Assembly: GCF_008693385.1 (NCBI RefSeq)
Contig: NZ_CP044067.1
Span: 2,895,501-2,959,500, forward strand
DNA: 64,000 nucleotides
Reading direction: 5' to 3'
Source: Cupriavidus pauculus
Lineage (GTDB): Bacteria; Pseudomonadota; Gammaproteobacteria; Burkholderiales; Burkholderiaceae
Part shown: positions 33,457-42,079 of the stretch, piece after piece
How the letters are laid out: every line of letters begins with the position of its first letter
Numbering within the stretch: the stretch's first letter is position 1
Notes under the pieces: model-generated
Database searches by the model: none
The model's input: only the letters and a program-made list of their open reading frames with translations
Told to the model about the DNA's origin: nothing
Position numbers and translations under genes: made by a program

Positions 33457-34701
33457 ATGGCAGACCTCGTCATCCTCGGCGCCTCGTATGCGGGCACCCA
33501 GCTCGCGCTGGCCGCGCGCGCCAACGGCTTCGCGGGCGCGATCACCATGATCGGTGACGAGCCGCATCTGCCGTATCAACGGCCGCCATTGTCCAAAGGG
33601 TTCCTGCGCGACGAGGTGGATGCGTCGAGCCTGCCCTTGCAGTCGCCCGAGCGCTTCGCGGAAGAGCGCATCGTGCTGCGTACCGGTGTCCGGGCGCTCC
33701 GTATCGACCGCACTGCGCGCACGGTCGCGTTGTCCGATGGCAGCACGCTCGGGTATGACCGTCTGGCGCTGACGACGGGGGCGCGCTGCCGTACGTTGTC
33801 CTGCGAAGGAGCGGGGCTTGCCAACGTGCATTACCTGCGCGATCTGGCCGATGCCGGCGCGATTCGGGATAGCGCCGGCCGCGTGCGCCATGCCGTGGTG
33901 ATCGGCGGCGGGTTCATCGGGCTGGAGGTAGCCGCCGCGCTGCGCGTGCTCGGCCTCGACGTTACCGTGGTCGAAATGCAGGAGCGGCTGCTGCAGCGCG
34001 CGGTACCGCCACTGATCTCGTCGTTCCTGATGCAGGCGCATGAACAGCAGGGCGTGCACTTCCGCATGGCATCGCGTGTGCGCCGTCTGGTCGGGCAGGG
34101 GGCGGTCGAGGCAGTGGAGCTCGAATCGGGCGAGGTGCTTCCGGCGGGCATGGTCGTCGCTGGCCTGGGCGTCGTTCCCAACGTGGAGCTGGCGGAAGCT
34201 TGCGGGCTGACCGTCGACAACGGGATCGTGGTCGATGCCTTCGCGCGTACCAGCGATCCCCTGATCGTGGCAGCCGGCGACTGCGCGTCATACCCGAACC
34301 CCTGGCTCAATGCTTCGGCTCGCGGCGGCGCGGCCGATCGGCGCGTGCGCGTCGAGTCCATCCAGAGCGCAAACGACCTGGCCCGGGTCGCTGCCGCCGC
34401 GCTGGCGGATTGCGCCACGCCGTACGAGGCCGTGCCGTGGTTCTGGTCGGATCAGTACGGCTACAAGCTGCAAATGGTGGGGACTTCGGAGGGACGCGAA
34501 GAGATCGTGCTGCGCGGCGAGGTGGCGAGCGGCAAGTTCACCGCCCTGTACTTGCGTGACGGCATCCTCATCGGCGCGGATTCGGTGAATCGGCCCATTG
34601 ACCATATGGCCGCGCGGCGCCTTGTTGCCGCTCGCGTGCGGTCCGATGCGGCGCTATTGCGGGACGAGTCGGTTGCTCTGAAATCGCTCGTGCCAGCCTG
34701 A
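33457..34701 (+). CDS. FAD-dependent ferredoxin reductase (putidaredoxin-reductase-like)
   Basis: A 414-aa GR-type reductase. Nucleotide motifs are DLVILGASYAGTQLALAA (FAD), VVIGGGFIGLEVAAALRVLG (NAD) and LIVAAGDCASYPN (FAD). PYQRPPLSKGFL and VPWFWSDQYGYKLQ match the reductase at 24311, making the two clear paralogues. The start at 33457 follows the ferredoxin stop by 3 bp, so they form a dedicated electron-transfer pair for the second oxygenase. The gene is followed by a 91-bp gap carrying operator-like half-sites before the GntR gene. Confidence 0.92.
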   Translation: MADLVILGASYAGTQLALAARANGFAGAITMIGDEPHLPYQRPPLSKGFLRDEVDASSLPLQSPERFAEERIVLRTGVRALRIDRTARTVALSDGSTLGYDRLALTTGARCRTLSCEGAGLANVHYLRDLADAGAIRDSAGRVRHAVVIGGGFIGLEVAAALRVLGLDVTVVEMQERLLQRAVPPLISSFLMQAHEQQGVHFRMASRVRRLVGQGAVEAVELESGEVLPAGMVVAGLGVVPNVELAEACGLTVDNGIVVDAFARTSDPLIVAAGDCASYPNPWLNASARGGAADRRVRVESIQSANDLARVAAAALADCATPYEAVPWFWSDQYGYKLQMVGTSEGREEIVLRGEVASGKFTALYLRDGILIGADSVNRPIDHMAARRLVAARVRSDAALLRDESVALKSLVPA

Positions 34702-34730
34702 GCGGCCGCGCTGGTGTACCATACCGCCAT

Positions 34731-34760
34731 TGCATGCAGTGTCTACAAGTTCGTATGCAG
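34731..34760. promoter_or_regulatory. Operator-like pair upstream of the GntR gene
   Basis: TGCATGCA (34731-34738) and GTATGCAG (34753-34760) have cores centred 21 bp apart, ending 32 bp before the GntR start. This suggests autoregulation. Confidence 0.6.
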
Positions 34761-34792
34761 CGCTGCCGGAAATCAAAACAATGAGAGGCGTC

Positions 34793-35521
34793 ATGGAATC
34801 CCACCAGACCCGGGTATTGGTACAACTGCGCGACCTGATCCTCAAGGGCGAGTTCGAGCCGGGCGCGCGTCTCGCGGAGATCCCGCTGGCCGAGAAGCTC
34901 GGCGTCTCGCGCACGCCGGTCAGGCTGGCTCTCGCATCGCTCGAGCAGGAGGGCCTGATCGAGCCATCGCCCAGCAGTGGCTACATGATGCGGCGCTTCA
35001 CGCCGCGCGAAATCCAGGACGCGATTGCCGTGCGCGGGCATCTCGAAGGCATGGCCGCGCGGCTGGTGGCCGAACATGGGCTCTCGCGGCAATTGACGCT
35101 CGATCTGCAGGATTGCCTCCGCGAGGGCGATCGCGCGTTGATGAAGCCGCAACTCGACTACGACGACTACGTCGCGTACAGCAATATGAATGATCGCTTC
35201 CACGCGCTGATCGTCGAGGGCAGCGGCAACAGCGCGCTGGTACGCGCGATCGAACTCAACAATCGCCTGCCGTTCGCCGCGGCCAGCGCCATGCTGCCGA
35301 TGCAGTCCGCCGTGGAAGAGGGCCAGCAATGGCTGGTCTACGCGCATCGCCAGCATCACAGCCTGTTCGATGCCATGCAGCGTGGCGAAGGGACCCGCGC
35401 CCAGGCGCTGGCGACCGAACACGTCAATGTGGCCCGCCTCAATCTCGAGACCGCGCTGGATCGTCCGGAGCAGGCATCGCAGGTCATGCCCGCGATGCGC
35501 TTGTTCGTCACGGCGGCCTGA
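34793..35521 (+). CDS. GntR-family regulator (FCD subfamily)
   Basis: A 242-aa repressor-type regulator. The N-terminal winged helix (about 8-75) shows RVLVQLRDLILKGEFEPGA and EKLGVSRTPVRLALASLE. The C-terminal FCD all-helical ligand domain has the metal-ligand style histidines in NDRFHALIVEGSG and HRQHHSLFDAM. The start is the ATG at 34793 (GAGAGG upstream) or the in-frame ATG at 34781 (GGAA upstream); both leave the operator pair at 34731-34760 outside the gene. It lies at the end of the second Rieske operon and is the most likely reader of the GTATGCA half-sites found at five intergenic locations. Confidence 0.87.
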   Translation: MESHQTRVLVQLRDLILKGEFEPGARLAEIPLAEKLGVSRTPVRLALASLEQEGLIEPSPSSGYMMRRFTPREIQDAIAVRGHLEGMAARLVAEHGLSRQLTLDLQDCLREGDRALMKPQLDYDDYVAYSNMNDRFHALIVEGSGNSALVRAIELNNRLPFAAASAMLPMQSAVEEGQQWLVYAHRQHHSLFDAMQRGEGTRAQALATEHVNVARLNLETALDRPEQASQVMPAMRLFVTAA

Positions 35522-35548
35522 ACGCCAATCGGCATTTGCCCAGGCCGC
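35513..35548. terminator. Bidirectional hairpin between convergent genes
   Basis: GCGGCCTG (35513-35520) and CAGGCCGC (35541-35548) form a perfect 8-bp stem, with a further GCC/GGC pairing inside. It spans the stop of the GntR gene and the gap to the convergent amidohydrolase. T-runs are absent on both strands. Confidence 0.45.
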
Positions 35549-35555
35549 GCGCCGA

Positions 35556-37307
35556 TCAGTTCGACGCCTGGTACACCACCTTGTCGTTGACGATGGTCTG
35601 CACGGGCTTGATATCCTTGATCTGGTCTTCCGGCACGGTGGTGTAGTCCGCGGACAGCACCACCATATCGGCAAACTTGCCCGGCTCGATCGATCCCTTG
35701 CGCGTCTCCTCGAACGTGTAATACGGCCCGGCGTTGGTGTACAGCCGCAGCGCCTCTTCGCGCGAAATGGCCTGGTTGGCGCCATACACCTTGCCGCGCG
35801 GGTCCTTGCGCGTGACCATGATGTAGAGGCCAACGAACGGATTGAGGATGTTCACCTGGTTGTCGGTGCCGGCGGCGGTGCCCTCGATGCCGAGCGTGTC
35901 GACGAGCCAGCGCGTCGGTACGGCCCGGCCGGCCAGTTCGGTGCCCATGTATTTCTCCACGGTGGCAGCCTTGTCCCACATGAAGATGTTCTGCGCGTCC
36001 ACGCGAACGCCGAGCGCTTTGGCCCGCTGCATCTGCTCGCGCGTCATGAGGCTGCCGTGGATCACGACGAAGCGACGATCCTTGAGCGAGCGGTCCTTGT
36101 CTGCTCCGGCATAGGCGTCCAGCACGAGGTCCACGGCGGCGTCGCCCACGGCATGCGTGCCCACGCGCCAGCCGTGCCGGTTGGCCAGTATCACGCTCTG
36201 CTTGTAGGCGACGGGGTCCAGCGCCAGCGTGCCGTGGTTGTGAGGGTCGTCCGCGTAGGCCTGGTGGATATAGGCGGACTTCAGCGTCATGCCACCATCC
36301 GACACGATCTTGATGCCGGCCGTGCGGACCCAGTCGTTTCCGGTGTCGTCCTTGAACCTGGCCGCGTTCAGTTGCTTCTCGAAATCCGCCGCGGTGAGCG
36401 CAACCGGTTTCCACATCACGCCAGTGCGTACCGTGGATTGCTTGCGCTCGGCTACGGCGAAATAGGCATCGATCTCGTCTTCGGTCAGCGCGGCATCGAT
36501 GGCGCTGGTTATGCCCGACGCGTTGTAGACGTGCTGCGCGGCCACCAGCTGGGTAATCAGCTGCTCGCGCGTGGGTCGCGGGATCTTGTGCTCGACCAGA
36601 TCGATCGCGGTTTCCTCGAGCAGGCCGGTGGCGTCACCGTTGGCATCGCGGTAGATCTTGCCTCCCACGGGATCCTTGGTGGCCCGTGTAATACCTGCCA
36701 GTTCCAGCGCCTTGGTGTTGGCCATGGCGAAGTGTCCCACCGTCTGCACGAACAGCGGGTTAGCCGGCGCGGCGACATCGAGCTCCTGACGCGTCAGGTA
36801 GCGGTGCTCGGCCAGTTGCGACGGCGGGTGCCAGCGGCCCGACAGCACCCATGCGCCAGGCGCGATGGCTTTACGGCGAATGAATTCGGCAATGATGCGC
36901 TGGGTATCGGCCACAGACGTTGCGCTGATGACCTGCGCCGTGGTTTCCGCCGTGCCTGCGCCGATCATGTGGCTATGGCTGTCCATCATGCCGGGGATGA
37001 CGGTGCGACCCTGAAGGTCGACGACGCGAGTGGCTGGCGCCACGTGCTGGCGGATCGCTTCGGTGGAACCCACGTCGATGAACTTGCCGTCCTTGACCGC
37101 AACGGCTTGCGCGATCGAGAAGCGCCGATCCACCGTCACGATCTTGCCGTTGAGGTAAACCGTGTCAGCCGGCGAGGCCGCCGAGAACGCTGGTGAAGAC
37201 GTGGTGGCGGAGGGCGCGCAGGCACTCGTCATCAGCGCGGCAGTGGCGGTGGCCAACACGGAAAGCCAGGGGTGTGCGCGGTGGGCAGGGGGGCGTGTGC
37301 GAATCAT
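35556..37307 (-). CDS. YtcJ-like amidohydrolase, lipoprotein signal
   Basis: A 583-aa metal-dependent amidohydrolase of the YtcJ/amidohydrolase_3 family, which cleaves amide or imine bonds of small molecules. The N-terminus is a lipoprotein signal (ATAALMTSACAPS). Metal ligands are visible in PGMMDSHSHM (HxH), VGTHAVGDAAVD and VIHGSLMTREQM; VSDGGMTLKSAY is the family's Asp-containing block. The ATG at 37307 with AGGAGACT upstream was preferred over the preceding TTG. Probably anchored on the periplasmic side, where it could hydrolyse an amide before uptake by the adjacent porin and liv transporter. It ends 34 bp from the convergent GntR gene. Confidence 0.85.
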   Translation of the reverse strand: MIRTRPPAHRAHPWLSVLATATAALMTSACAPSATTSSPAFSAASPADTVYLNGKIVTVDRRFSIAQAVAVKDGKFIDVGSTEAIRQHVAPATRVVDLQGRTVIPGMMDSHSHMIGAGTAETTAQVISATSVADTQRIIAEFIRRKAIAPGAWVLSGRWHPPSQLAEHRYLTRQELDVAAPANPLFVQTVGHFAMANTKALELAGITRATKDPVGGKIYRDANGDATGLLEETAIDLVEHKIPRPTREQLITQLVAAQHVYNASGITSAIDAALTEDEIDAYFAVAERKQSTVRTGVMWKPVALTAADFEKQLNAARFKDDTGNDWVRTAGIKIVSDGGMTLKSAYIHQAYADDPHNHGTLALDPVAYKQSVILANRHGWRVGTHAVGDAAVDLVLDAYAGADKDRSLKDRRFVVIHGSLMTREQMQRAKALGVRVDAQNIFMWDKAATVEKYMGTELAGRAVPTRWLVDTLGIEGTAAGTDNQVNILNPFVGLYIMVTRKDPRGKVYGANQAISREEALRLYTNAGPYYTFEETRKGSIEPGKFADMVVLSADYTTVPEDQIKDIKPVQTIVNDKVVYQASN

Positions 37308-37433
37308 CAAAGTCTCCTCTGGTGTGAAATGGGTTGTTGCGATGGGATGGCCCGAGGACGCAAAAAAAAATGGTTTCGCAAGAAGGCTCCGCTTCAGCGC
37401 GGCTGCAGGGGAGCCCCTTGCGGTGGGATGACG

Positions 37434-38531
37434 TCAGAAGATCTGCTTGATGCCCAGCATGGCGCCAAACTGGTTCGCACCTGCCACCGGCGCAGAGCCG
37501 CCCGCCGCGTTGCTGACCGAAAGGGCGAGCGAGCCCCGGTTATCGATATAGCCAACCGTGGCGTACGCGAGCGTGCGCTTCGAGAACGAGTACGACCCTC
37601 GCATCGCTCCGAGCCATGCCTTGTTCGGGCTGTTGTTGAACTTGACGTAGAACACTTCGCTGGCGACGTTGAAAGCCGGCGTCACGTCGTAGGACGCGCC
37701 GGCGTAGTACAGCTGGCTATGGCCGGGCGAATTGGCGGAACCTTCGTTGTTGCGGTTGATGACGCCGAGCCCGACCTTCACGTTGGAGAACAGCGCATAG
37801 CCGCCCACCGACAATCGGTCGTCCTTCAGGCTGCTGCTGATCAGGCCGCCAAAGGCATCGGCGCCGCCGCGCTGCGAGTCGTAGGCGACGTGTGTCCCCC
37901 ATTGCGGCGTCTCGTACATCAGCAGGGCCGACCAGGCGCGGCAGGCCTGCACGTCGGCAGGATTCTCGCCGGCGCAGTTCGTGCCCGAGATGCTGTTTGC
38001 CCGCACCGTATCGCGCCCCAGACTGTAGGTCGCGCCGACGGTGAATCCTCCGAACTTGCCCTTGTAGGTCACCGCGTTGTCGTGCCGCGCGTTGGGCAGA
38101 TAGCTATCGATCGAGCCGCTGCCGAACGCGTTCGGCCCAAGCGTGTCCGTGTCGAGGGTGGCCCAGAACAGCATCGAGTACTGACGTCCGAATGCGATCT
38201 GGCCCCATTGGCCATTCAGGCCGACAAAGGCTTGCCGGCCGAACAGGCGCCCACCCTGGTTGGAGTTGCCGCTGTCGGGCGCAAAACCCGACTCGAGCAC
38301 GAACACGCTCTTGATGCCACCGCCCAGGTCCTCGGACCCGCGCATGCCCCAGCGGGATGGCACCGTGCCCGTCAGGTTCGGCATGCGCACGAGGCCGTTT
38401 CCGTTCGTCCCCACGTGATTGACGAACTCGACACCGGTGTCCACCACGCCGTAGAGCGTGACGGATTGCGCGTAGGCACCCAGTGGTAAGGCGAGGAAAC
38501 AAGCGGACACGGCAATACGGCTCAACTTCAT
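37434..38531 (-). CDS. Outer-membrane porin, Burkholderiales trimeric type (second copy)
   Basis: A 365-aa porin with a signal peptide ending LGAYAQ. Diagnostic parts are VTLYGVVDTGVEFV, SRWGMRGSEDLGGGIKSVF, GRLFGRQAFVGLN and GRQYSMLFW. The C-terminus ends GIKQIF with the terminal Phe. The start at 38531 has GGAGAG upstream; an in-frame Met six codons earlier lacks a site. It lies downstream of the second liv transporter and upstream of the amidohydrolase on the same strand, with a strong hairpin before it, so it probably has its own promoter in the 174-bp gap. About as diverged from the porin at 14983 as expected for separate functional copies. Confidence 0.92.
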   Translation of the reverse strand: MKLSRIAVSACFLALPLGAYAQSVTLYGVVDTGVEFVNHVGTNGNGLVRMPNLTGTVPSRWGMRGSEDLGGGIKSVFVLESGFAPDSGNSNQGGRLFGRQAFVGLNGQWGQIAFGRQYSMLFWATLDTDTLGPNAFGSGSIDSYLPNARHDNAVTYKGKFGGFTVGATYSLGRDTVRANSISGTNCAGENPADVQACRAWSALLMYETPQWGTHVAYDSQRGGADAFGGLISSSLKDDRLSVGGYALFSNVKVGLGVINRNNEGSANSPGHSQLYYAGASYDVTPAFNVASEVFYVKFNNSPNKAWLGAMRGSYSFSKRTLAYATVGYIDNRGSLALSVSNAAGGSAPVAGANQFGAMLGIKQIF

Positions 38532-38651
38532 ACATCTCTCCTTGGTCATGTGGCGCTAGGCCATGTGGATTGTTTTGAGAAATCGAAGGGCGAGTGCTAC
38601 CCGCACCGGTCGCGGGGAGCGGTGCACAAGGTTGTGGACATGGTCTGAGGC

Positions 38652-38677
38652 GACGGCGCCGGACGTGTGGCGCCGTC
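38652..38677 (-). terminator. Hairpin after the second liv operon
   Basis: GACGGCGCC (38652-38660) and GGCGCCGTC (38669-38677) form a perfect 9-bp GC-rich stem with an 8-base loop, 29 bp after the LivF stop on the transcribed strand. No T-run follows, so it could terminate weakly or protect the 3' end. Confidence 0.5.
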
Positions 38678-38705
38678 AGGGAGCTTGCCTAGGGCGTTTG
38701 AATTC

Positions 38706-39452
38706 TCATCCGCTGGAACGCGTCTCCGGAGAGGGTGGGGATGCGTCGCGGGCGCCTACGCCCAACATCCTTTCAAGCAGGCCGGCGTCACTGGACAGTG
38801 CCGCGCTGGCGCCGGAATGAACGATGCTTCCACGCTCCAGCACGATGACGTGGTCGGTCATCTCGAGCGCCAGGCTGGGATGCTGCTCCACCACGATCGA
38901 CGGAAGATCCGCCTCGCTCTGCATGCGACGGATGCTGAGCGCGAGCTCTTCCACGATGATCGGCGCGAGCCCTTCCATGGGCTCGTCGAGCAGCAGGATG
39001 CGGGGGTTGGTCATCAGCGCGCGTCCAATCGCAAGCATCTGCTGTTCTCCACCGGACAACTGGTTGCCGTAGTTTCCCCGGCGCTCCGCGAGCCGGGGAA
39101 ACAAGTCGTACACGCGTTGAAGATGCCAGTAGCCGCGGGTGGCCACCACCGTGAGGTTTTCCTCCACCGTCAGCGAAGGAAAAACTTCGCGCTCCTGCGG
39201 CACCCAGCCGAGGCCGGCCCTTGCCCTGGCATGGGACGGACGATGCGTGATGTCGTCGCCTAGCCAGTAGATGGACCCGGCTCGCACGCGCGTGTTGCCC
39301 ATCAGGGTTTCCAGCACGGTCGTCTTGCCCACGCCATTGCGCCCCAGGATCGCGAGGCTATCGCCATCTGGAATGGAGAAGGTCATGTCCTCGAGCACGA
39401 TGGCCTCACCGTAGCCGGCCGTTATCTTGTCAAAAATCAGCGAGCTAGCCAT
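38706..39452 (-). CDS. livF: ABC transporter ATPase, LivF type (second system)
   Basis: A 248-aa nucleotide-binding subunit. Walker A is GRNGVGKTTVL, signature QLSGGEQQMLAIGRALM, Walker B LLLDEPMEGLAP, H-loop VVEQHPSLALE. The start at 39452 overlaps the LivG 3' end by 8 bases; an earlier in-frame Met at 39488 lies deeper in LivG and was rejected. The C-terminal tail (about 15 residues, rich in Ser/Pro) is longer than in the 19218 paralogue. Last gene of the leftward liv operon; a hairpin follows. Confidence 0.92.
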   Translation of the reverse strand: MASSLIFDKITAGYGEAIVLEDMTFSIPDGDSLAILGRNGVGKTTVLETLMGNTRVRAGSIYWLGDDITHRPSHARARAGLGWVPQEREVFPSLTVEENLTVVATRGYWHLQRVYDLFPRLAERRGNYGNQLSGGEQQMLAIGRALMTNPRILLLDEPMEGLAPIIVEELALSIRRMQSEADLPSIVVEQHPSLALEMTDHVIVLERGSIVHSGASAALSSDAGLLERMLGVGARDASPPSPETRSSG

Positions 39453-40260
39453 GCACTGCGACTCCGTGGCCAACCGAAGCGGCGCCATTGCCGGAGAGGG
39501 CGGCGATGCTGCCCTTGCGTCCGAGATAGACCTCCTTCACGCCAGGGTCGTTGGCAATCGTCCCCGGTGAGCCTTCGGTAAACACTTTTCCGGCCACGAG
39601 CACGGAAATGCGCTGCGCAAATCGAAAGACCAGATTCATATCGTGTTCGATAAACAAAATACTGATGTCCTCCGGCAGCTTCGCGATGACTTCGAAGAGC
39701 TCCGTGCTTTCGCCTGCCGGGACCCCGGCCGCCGGCTCGTCGAGCAGAAGGATGCGAGGCTGGGTGGCCAGCGCCAGGGCGATCTCGAGCAGGCGCTGCT
39801 TGCCGTACGCCATTTCCACGACGGGTACGTTGGCAAGGTCTGCCAGCCGAAGGCTGCCGAGGATCTCCATCGCTTCGTCGTGGATCTTGCGCATGGACCC
39901 GACGGGCTTCCACCAGCATGCGCCCAGGCCTTCGCGCTCGCAGACGGCCAGCACGACGGAACTCAGCGGCGTCAGCCGGGGAAACAGCGTGTTGATCTGA
40001 AACGTTCGCGACAGCCCCGCCCGCACGCGCTGATCCGCGCGCAGGTGCGTGATGTCCTGACCGCCAAGTTCGACGCGGCCCGAGGTGGGACGAATCACGC
40101 CAGTCAACAGATTGATCAGCGTGGTCTTGCCGGCGCCGTTCGGACCGATGAGGGCATGTCTGGCACCTGGCTCGATACACAGATTCACGCCGCCTACGGC
40201 ATCGAAGGAGCCGAAGCGCACGCCGAGATCCGTGGTGCGCAACATCAGCGTCTCGCTCAT
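39445..40260 (-). CDS. livG: ABC transporter ATPase, LivG type (second system)
   Basis: A 271-aa nucleotide-binding subunit. Walker A is GPNGAGKTTLI. The signature region is degenerate (EMAYGKQRLLEIALALA), as is common in LivG proteins. Walker B is LLLDEPAAGVP with the H-loop in LFIEHDMNLVF. LSRTFQINTLFPRLT is the Q-loop segment. It overlaps the LivM gene by 4 bases at its start and the LivF gene by 8 bases at its end. Compared with the first-system LivG it has a longer C-terminal tail (about 20 residues after GRKGS). Confidence 0.92.
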   Translation of the reverse strand: MSETLMLRTTDLGVRFGSFDAVGGVNLCIEPGARHALIGPNGAGKTTLINLLTGVIRPTSGRVELGGQDITHLRADQRVRAGLSRTFQINTLFPRLTPLSSVVLAVCEREGLGACWWKPVGSMRKIHDEAMEILGSLRLADLANVPVVEMAYGKQRLLEIALALATQPRILLLDEPAAGVPAGESTELFEVIAKLPEDISILFIEHDMNLVFRFAQRISVLVAGKVFTEGSPGTIANDPGVKEVYLGRKGSIAALSGNGAASVGHGVAVHG

Positions 40261-41219
40261 CGCGACCTCCCCACCGGCGCCAGCCGGGCAAGCAGGCCCA
40301 TGATGCCGCCGCGGCCGGCGAGGGCCGCCGCGATCAGGAAGATCCCGAGCCAGAACATCCAGAACTGCGGGTCCAGATCGGCGAACACGTCATGCAGCGT
40401 CATATAGACAAAGGCACCCACCATGCCGCCGTACAGTCGTCCCGCACCGCCGACGACGAGGATGATGAGAATTTCGGCGGACTTGGCGAATCCAAGCGAT
40501 TCGATACCGACGAACTGGGTGGTCTGTGCCAGCAGCGCACCCGCGACACCGGCGAAGGCGGCGGACAGGCAGTAGGCGAGGCGCAGCCGCGCGTCGACTG
40601 GGGAGCCCAGCGCGAGCATGCGCTTGCGGTTGTCATGAATGCCGCGCAGCACGAGGCCGAACGGCGATCGCAGCATCAGCCGGACGACCAGGAAGGCGAT
40701 TGCCACGACCGCGAAGGCGTACCAGAACGCGGTATGACCCCACAGATCGAATTCGTAGCGCCCGAACAGCGGCGCCATGACGATGCCCTGGAGCCCGTCC
40801 GTGCCTCCGGTGAGCGAACTTGCACGATTGGCGATTTCAGCGAGCAGTACCCCCACGCCGATCGTGATCATGAGCCGGGCCAGATCGCCACCGCGTACGA
40901 TCAGATAACTGAGCAGGTATCCGGCGATGGCGCATACGACCAGCGCCGCGCCAATGCCAAGGAGCGGATCGTTCCAGGCGTGCCGGGCCAGCAGACCGGC
41001 GCAGTATGCGCCCATGCCAAAGAAGGTTGCGTGGCCGACGGTCAGAATGCCGGCGTACCCCAGCGCGATGTCCAGAGACAGCGCGAACAGGCCCATGATG
41101 AGGATCTGGCTGACCAGTGGTAGCTTGTCGGGCAGGAACAGATAGCTGCTTGCCACGGCCAGCCAGAACGCGAACTCGGCAAGTCCGGCGTGGCGCGGCG
41201 TCAGAGGGATCGTTTTCAC
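40257..41219 (-). CDS. livM: ABC transporter permease, LivM type (second system)
   Basis: A 320-aa inner-membrane permease. Typical parts are ALSLDIALGYAGILTVGHAT, FFGMGAYCAGLLA and the coupling region LVLRGIHDNRKRMLALGS, then ILIILVVGGAGRLYGGMVGA. It starts with GTG at 41219, overlapping the LivH stop (GTGA), and its 3' end overlaps the LivG start by 4 bases. The frame stays open upstream of the GTG, but that stretch lies within LivH in another frame and was not used. Confidence 0.88.
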   Translation of the reverse strand: MKTIPLTPRHAGLAEFAFWLAVASSYLFLPDKLPLVSQILIMGLFALSLDIALGYAGILTVGHATFFGMGAYCAGLLARHAWNDPLLGIGAALVVCAIAGYLLSYLIVRGGDLARLMITIGVGVLLAEIANRASSLTGGTDGLQGIVMAPLFGRYEFDLWGHTAFWYAFAVVAIAFLVVRLMLRSPFGLVLRGIHDNRKRMLALGSPVDARLRLAYCLSAAFAGVAGALLAQTTQFVGIESLGFAKSAEILIILVVGGAGRLYGGMVGAFVYMTLHDVFADLDPQFWMFWLGIFLIAAALAGRGGIMGLLARLAPVGRSR

Positions 41220-42076
41220 GCAAGAGCCTTTCGCGAAAGAATACCGTTGGGTCGAATCAGCAGGGCCGCGACCATGAAGACGTAGATGAAGAAGGCGCCG
41301 ATTTCCGGCAGGTAGTACTTGCCGGCAACGTCGATCAATCCCACCATGAGCGCCGCGACGAACGGGCCGACGATGGACCCGGCGCCGCCGACGCACACCA
41401 CGATCAGGAAGTACACGAGATACTTGAGCGGGAAAGTGGGCTCCAGGCCGAGCATCCCGAGACTCAGCGCACCGCCCAGGCCCGCCAGTCCGCACCCCAG
41501 CGAGAAGGTCAGCATAAAGAGCCGCTGCACGCGGATGCCGGTACCCTCTGCCACGCGCTGATTGTCGACTGCCGCCCGCACCATGGCGCCGTACCGGGTG
41601 CGCGTCATCGCGAGTCGCAGCGCCGCAAAGACGACGATGCCGCAGGCGATCAGAAACAACCGGTAGTGGCCGGCTTCGACGCCGAGAATCGTCATGCGCC
41701 CCTGCAGGCTGGCGGGCAGCGCGAATGGCTGCACCGACGGGCCGCAGAAGTAGGTCGCTCCCGCGATCGACACGAAGACGACGCCGATCGACATGAGCAA
41801 CTGGTCGAGGGGGCTCGATCGATACAACCGCCTGAAGATCAGGCCTTCGCAGATGGCGCCGATCGCCGCGGCCGCGACAAAGCCCGCAACAAGGCTTGCA
41901 TAGAAATTCAAGGCCATGTGCTGCATCGCCAGCGACGCGGCGTAGCCTCCCGCCATGGCGAAGGTGCCATGCGCGAGATTGACGTAATGCATCAGACCCA
42001 TCGTGATGGAAAGGCCTACCGCGATCAGAAACAGGAGCATGCCGTAGGCCACTCCGTCGAAAATAACGGTTCCCAT
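41216..42076 (-). CDS. livH: ABC transporter permease, LivH type (second system)
   Basis: A 286-aa permease with about eight hydrophobic segments. LivH motifs are GVAYGMLLFLIAVGLSITMG, MHYVNLAHGTFAMAGGYAA, and YGAMVRAAVDNQRVAEGTGI as the coupling loop. FLIVVCVGGAGSIVGPFVAA matches the C-terminal half. It follows the receptor gene by 3 bp and overlaps the LivM start by 4 bases. Confidence 0.92.
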   Translation of the reverse strand: MGTVIFDGVAYGMLLFLIAVGLSITMGLMHYVNLAHGTFAMAGGYAASLAMQHMALNFYASLVAGFVAAAAIGAICEGLIFRRLYRSSPLDQLLMSIGVVFVSIAGATYFCGPSVQPFALPASLQGRMTILGVEAGHYRLFLIACGIVVFAALRLAMTRTRYGAMVRAAVDNQRVAEGTGIRVQRLFMLTFSLGCGLAGLGGALSLGMLGLEPTFPLKYLVYFLIVVCVGGAGSIVGPFVAALMVGLIDVAGKYYLPEIGAFFIYVFMVAALLIRPNGILSRKALA

Positions 42077-42079
42077 CTT

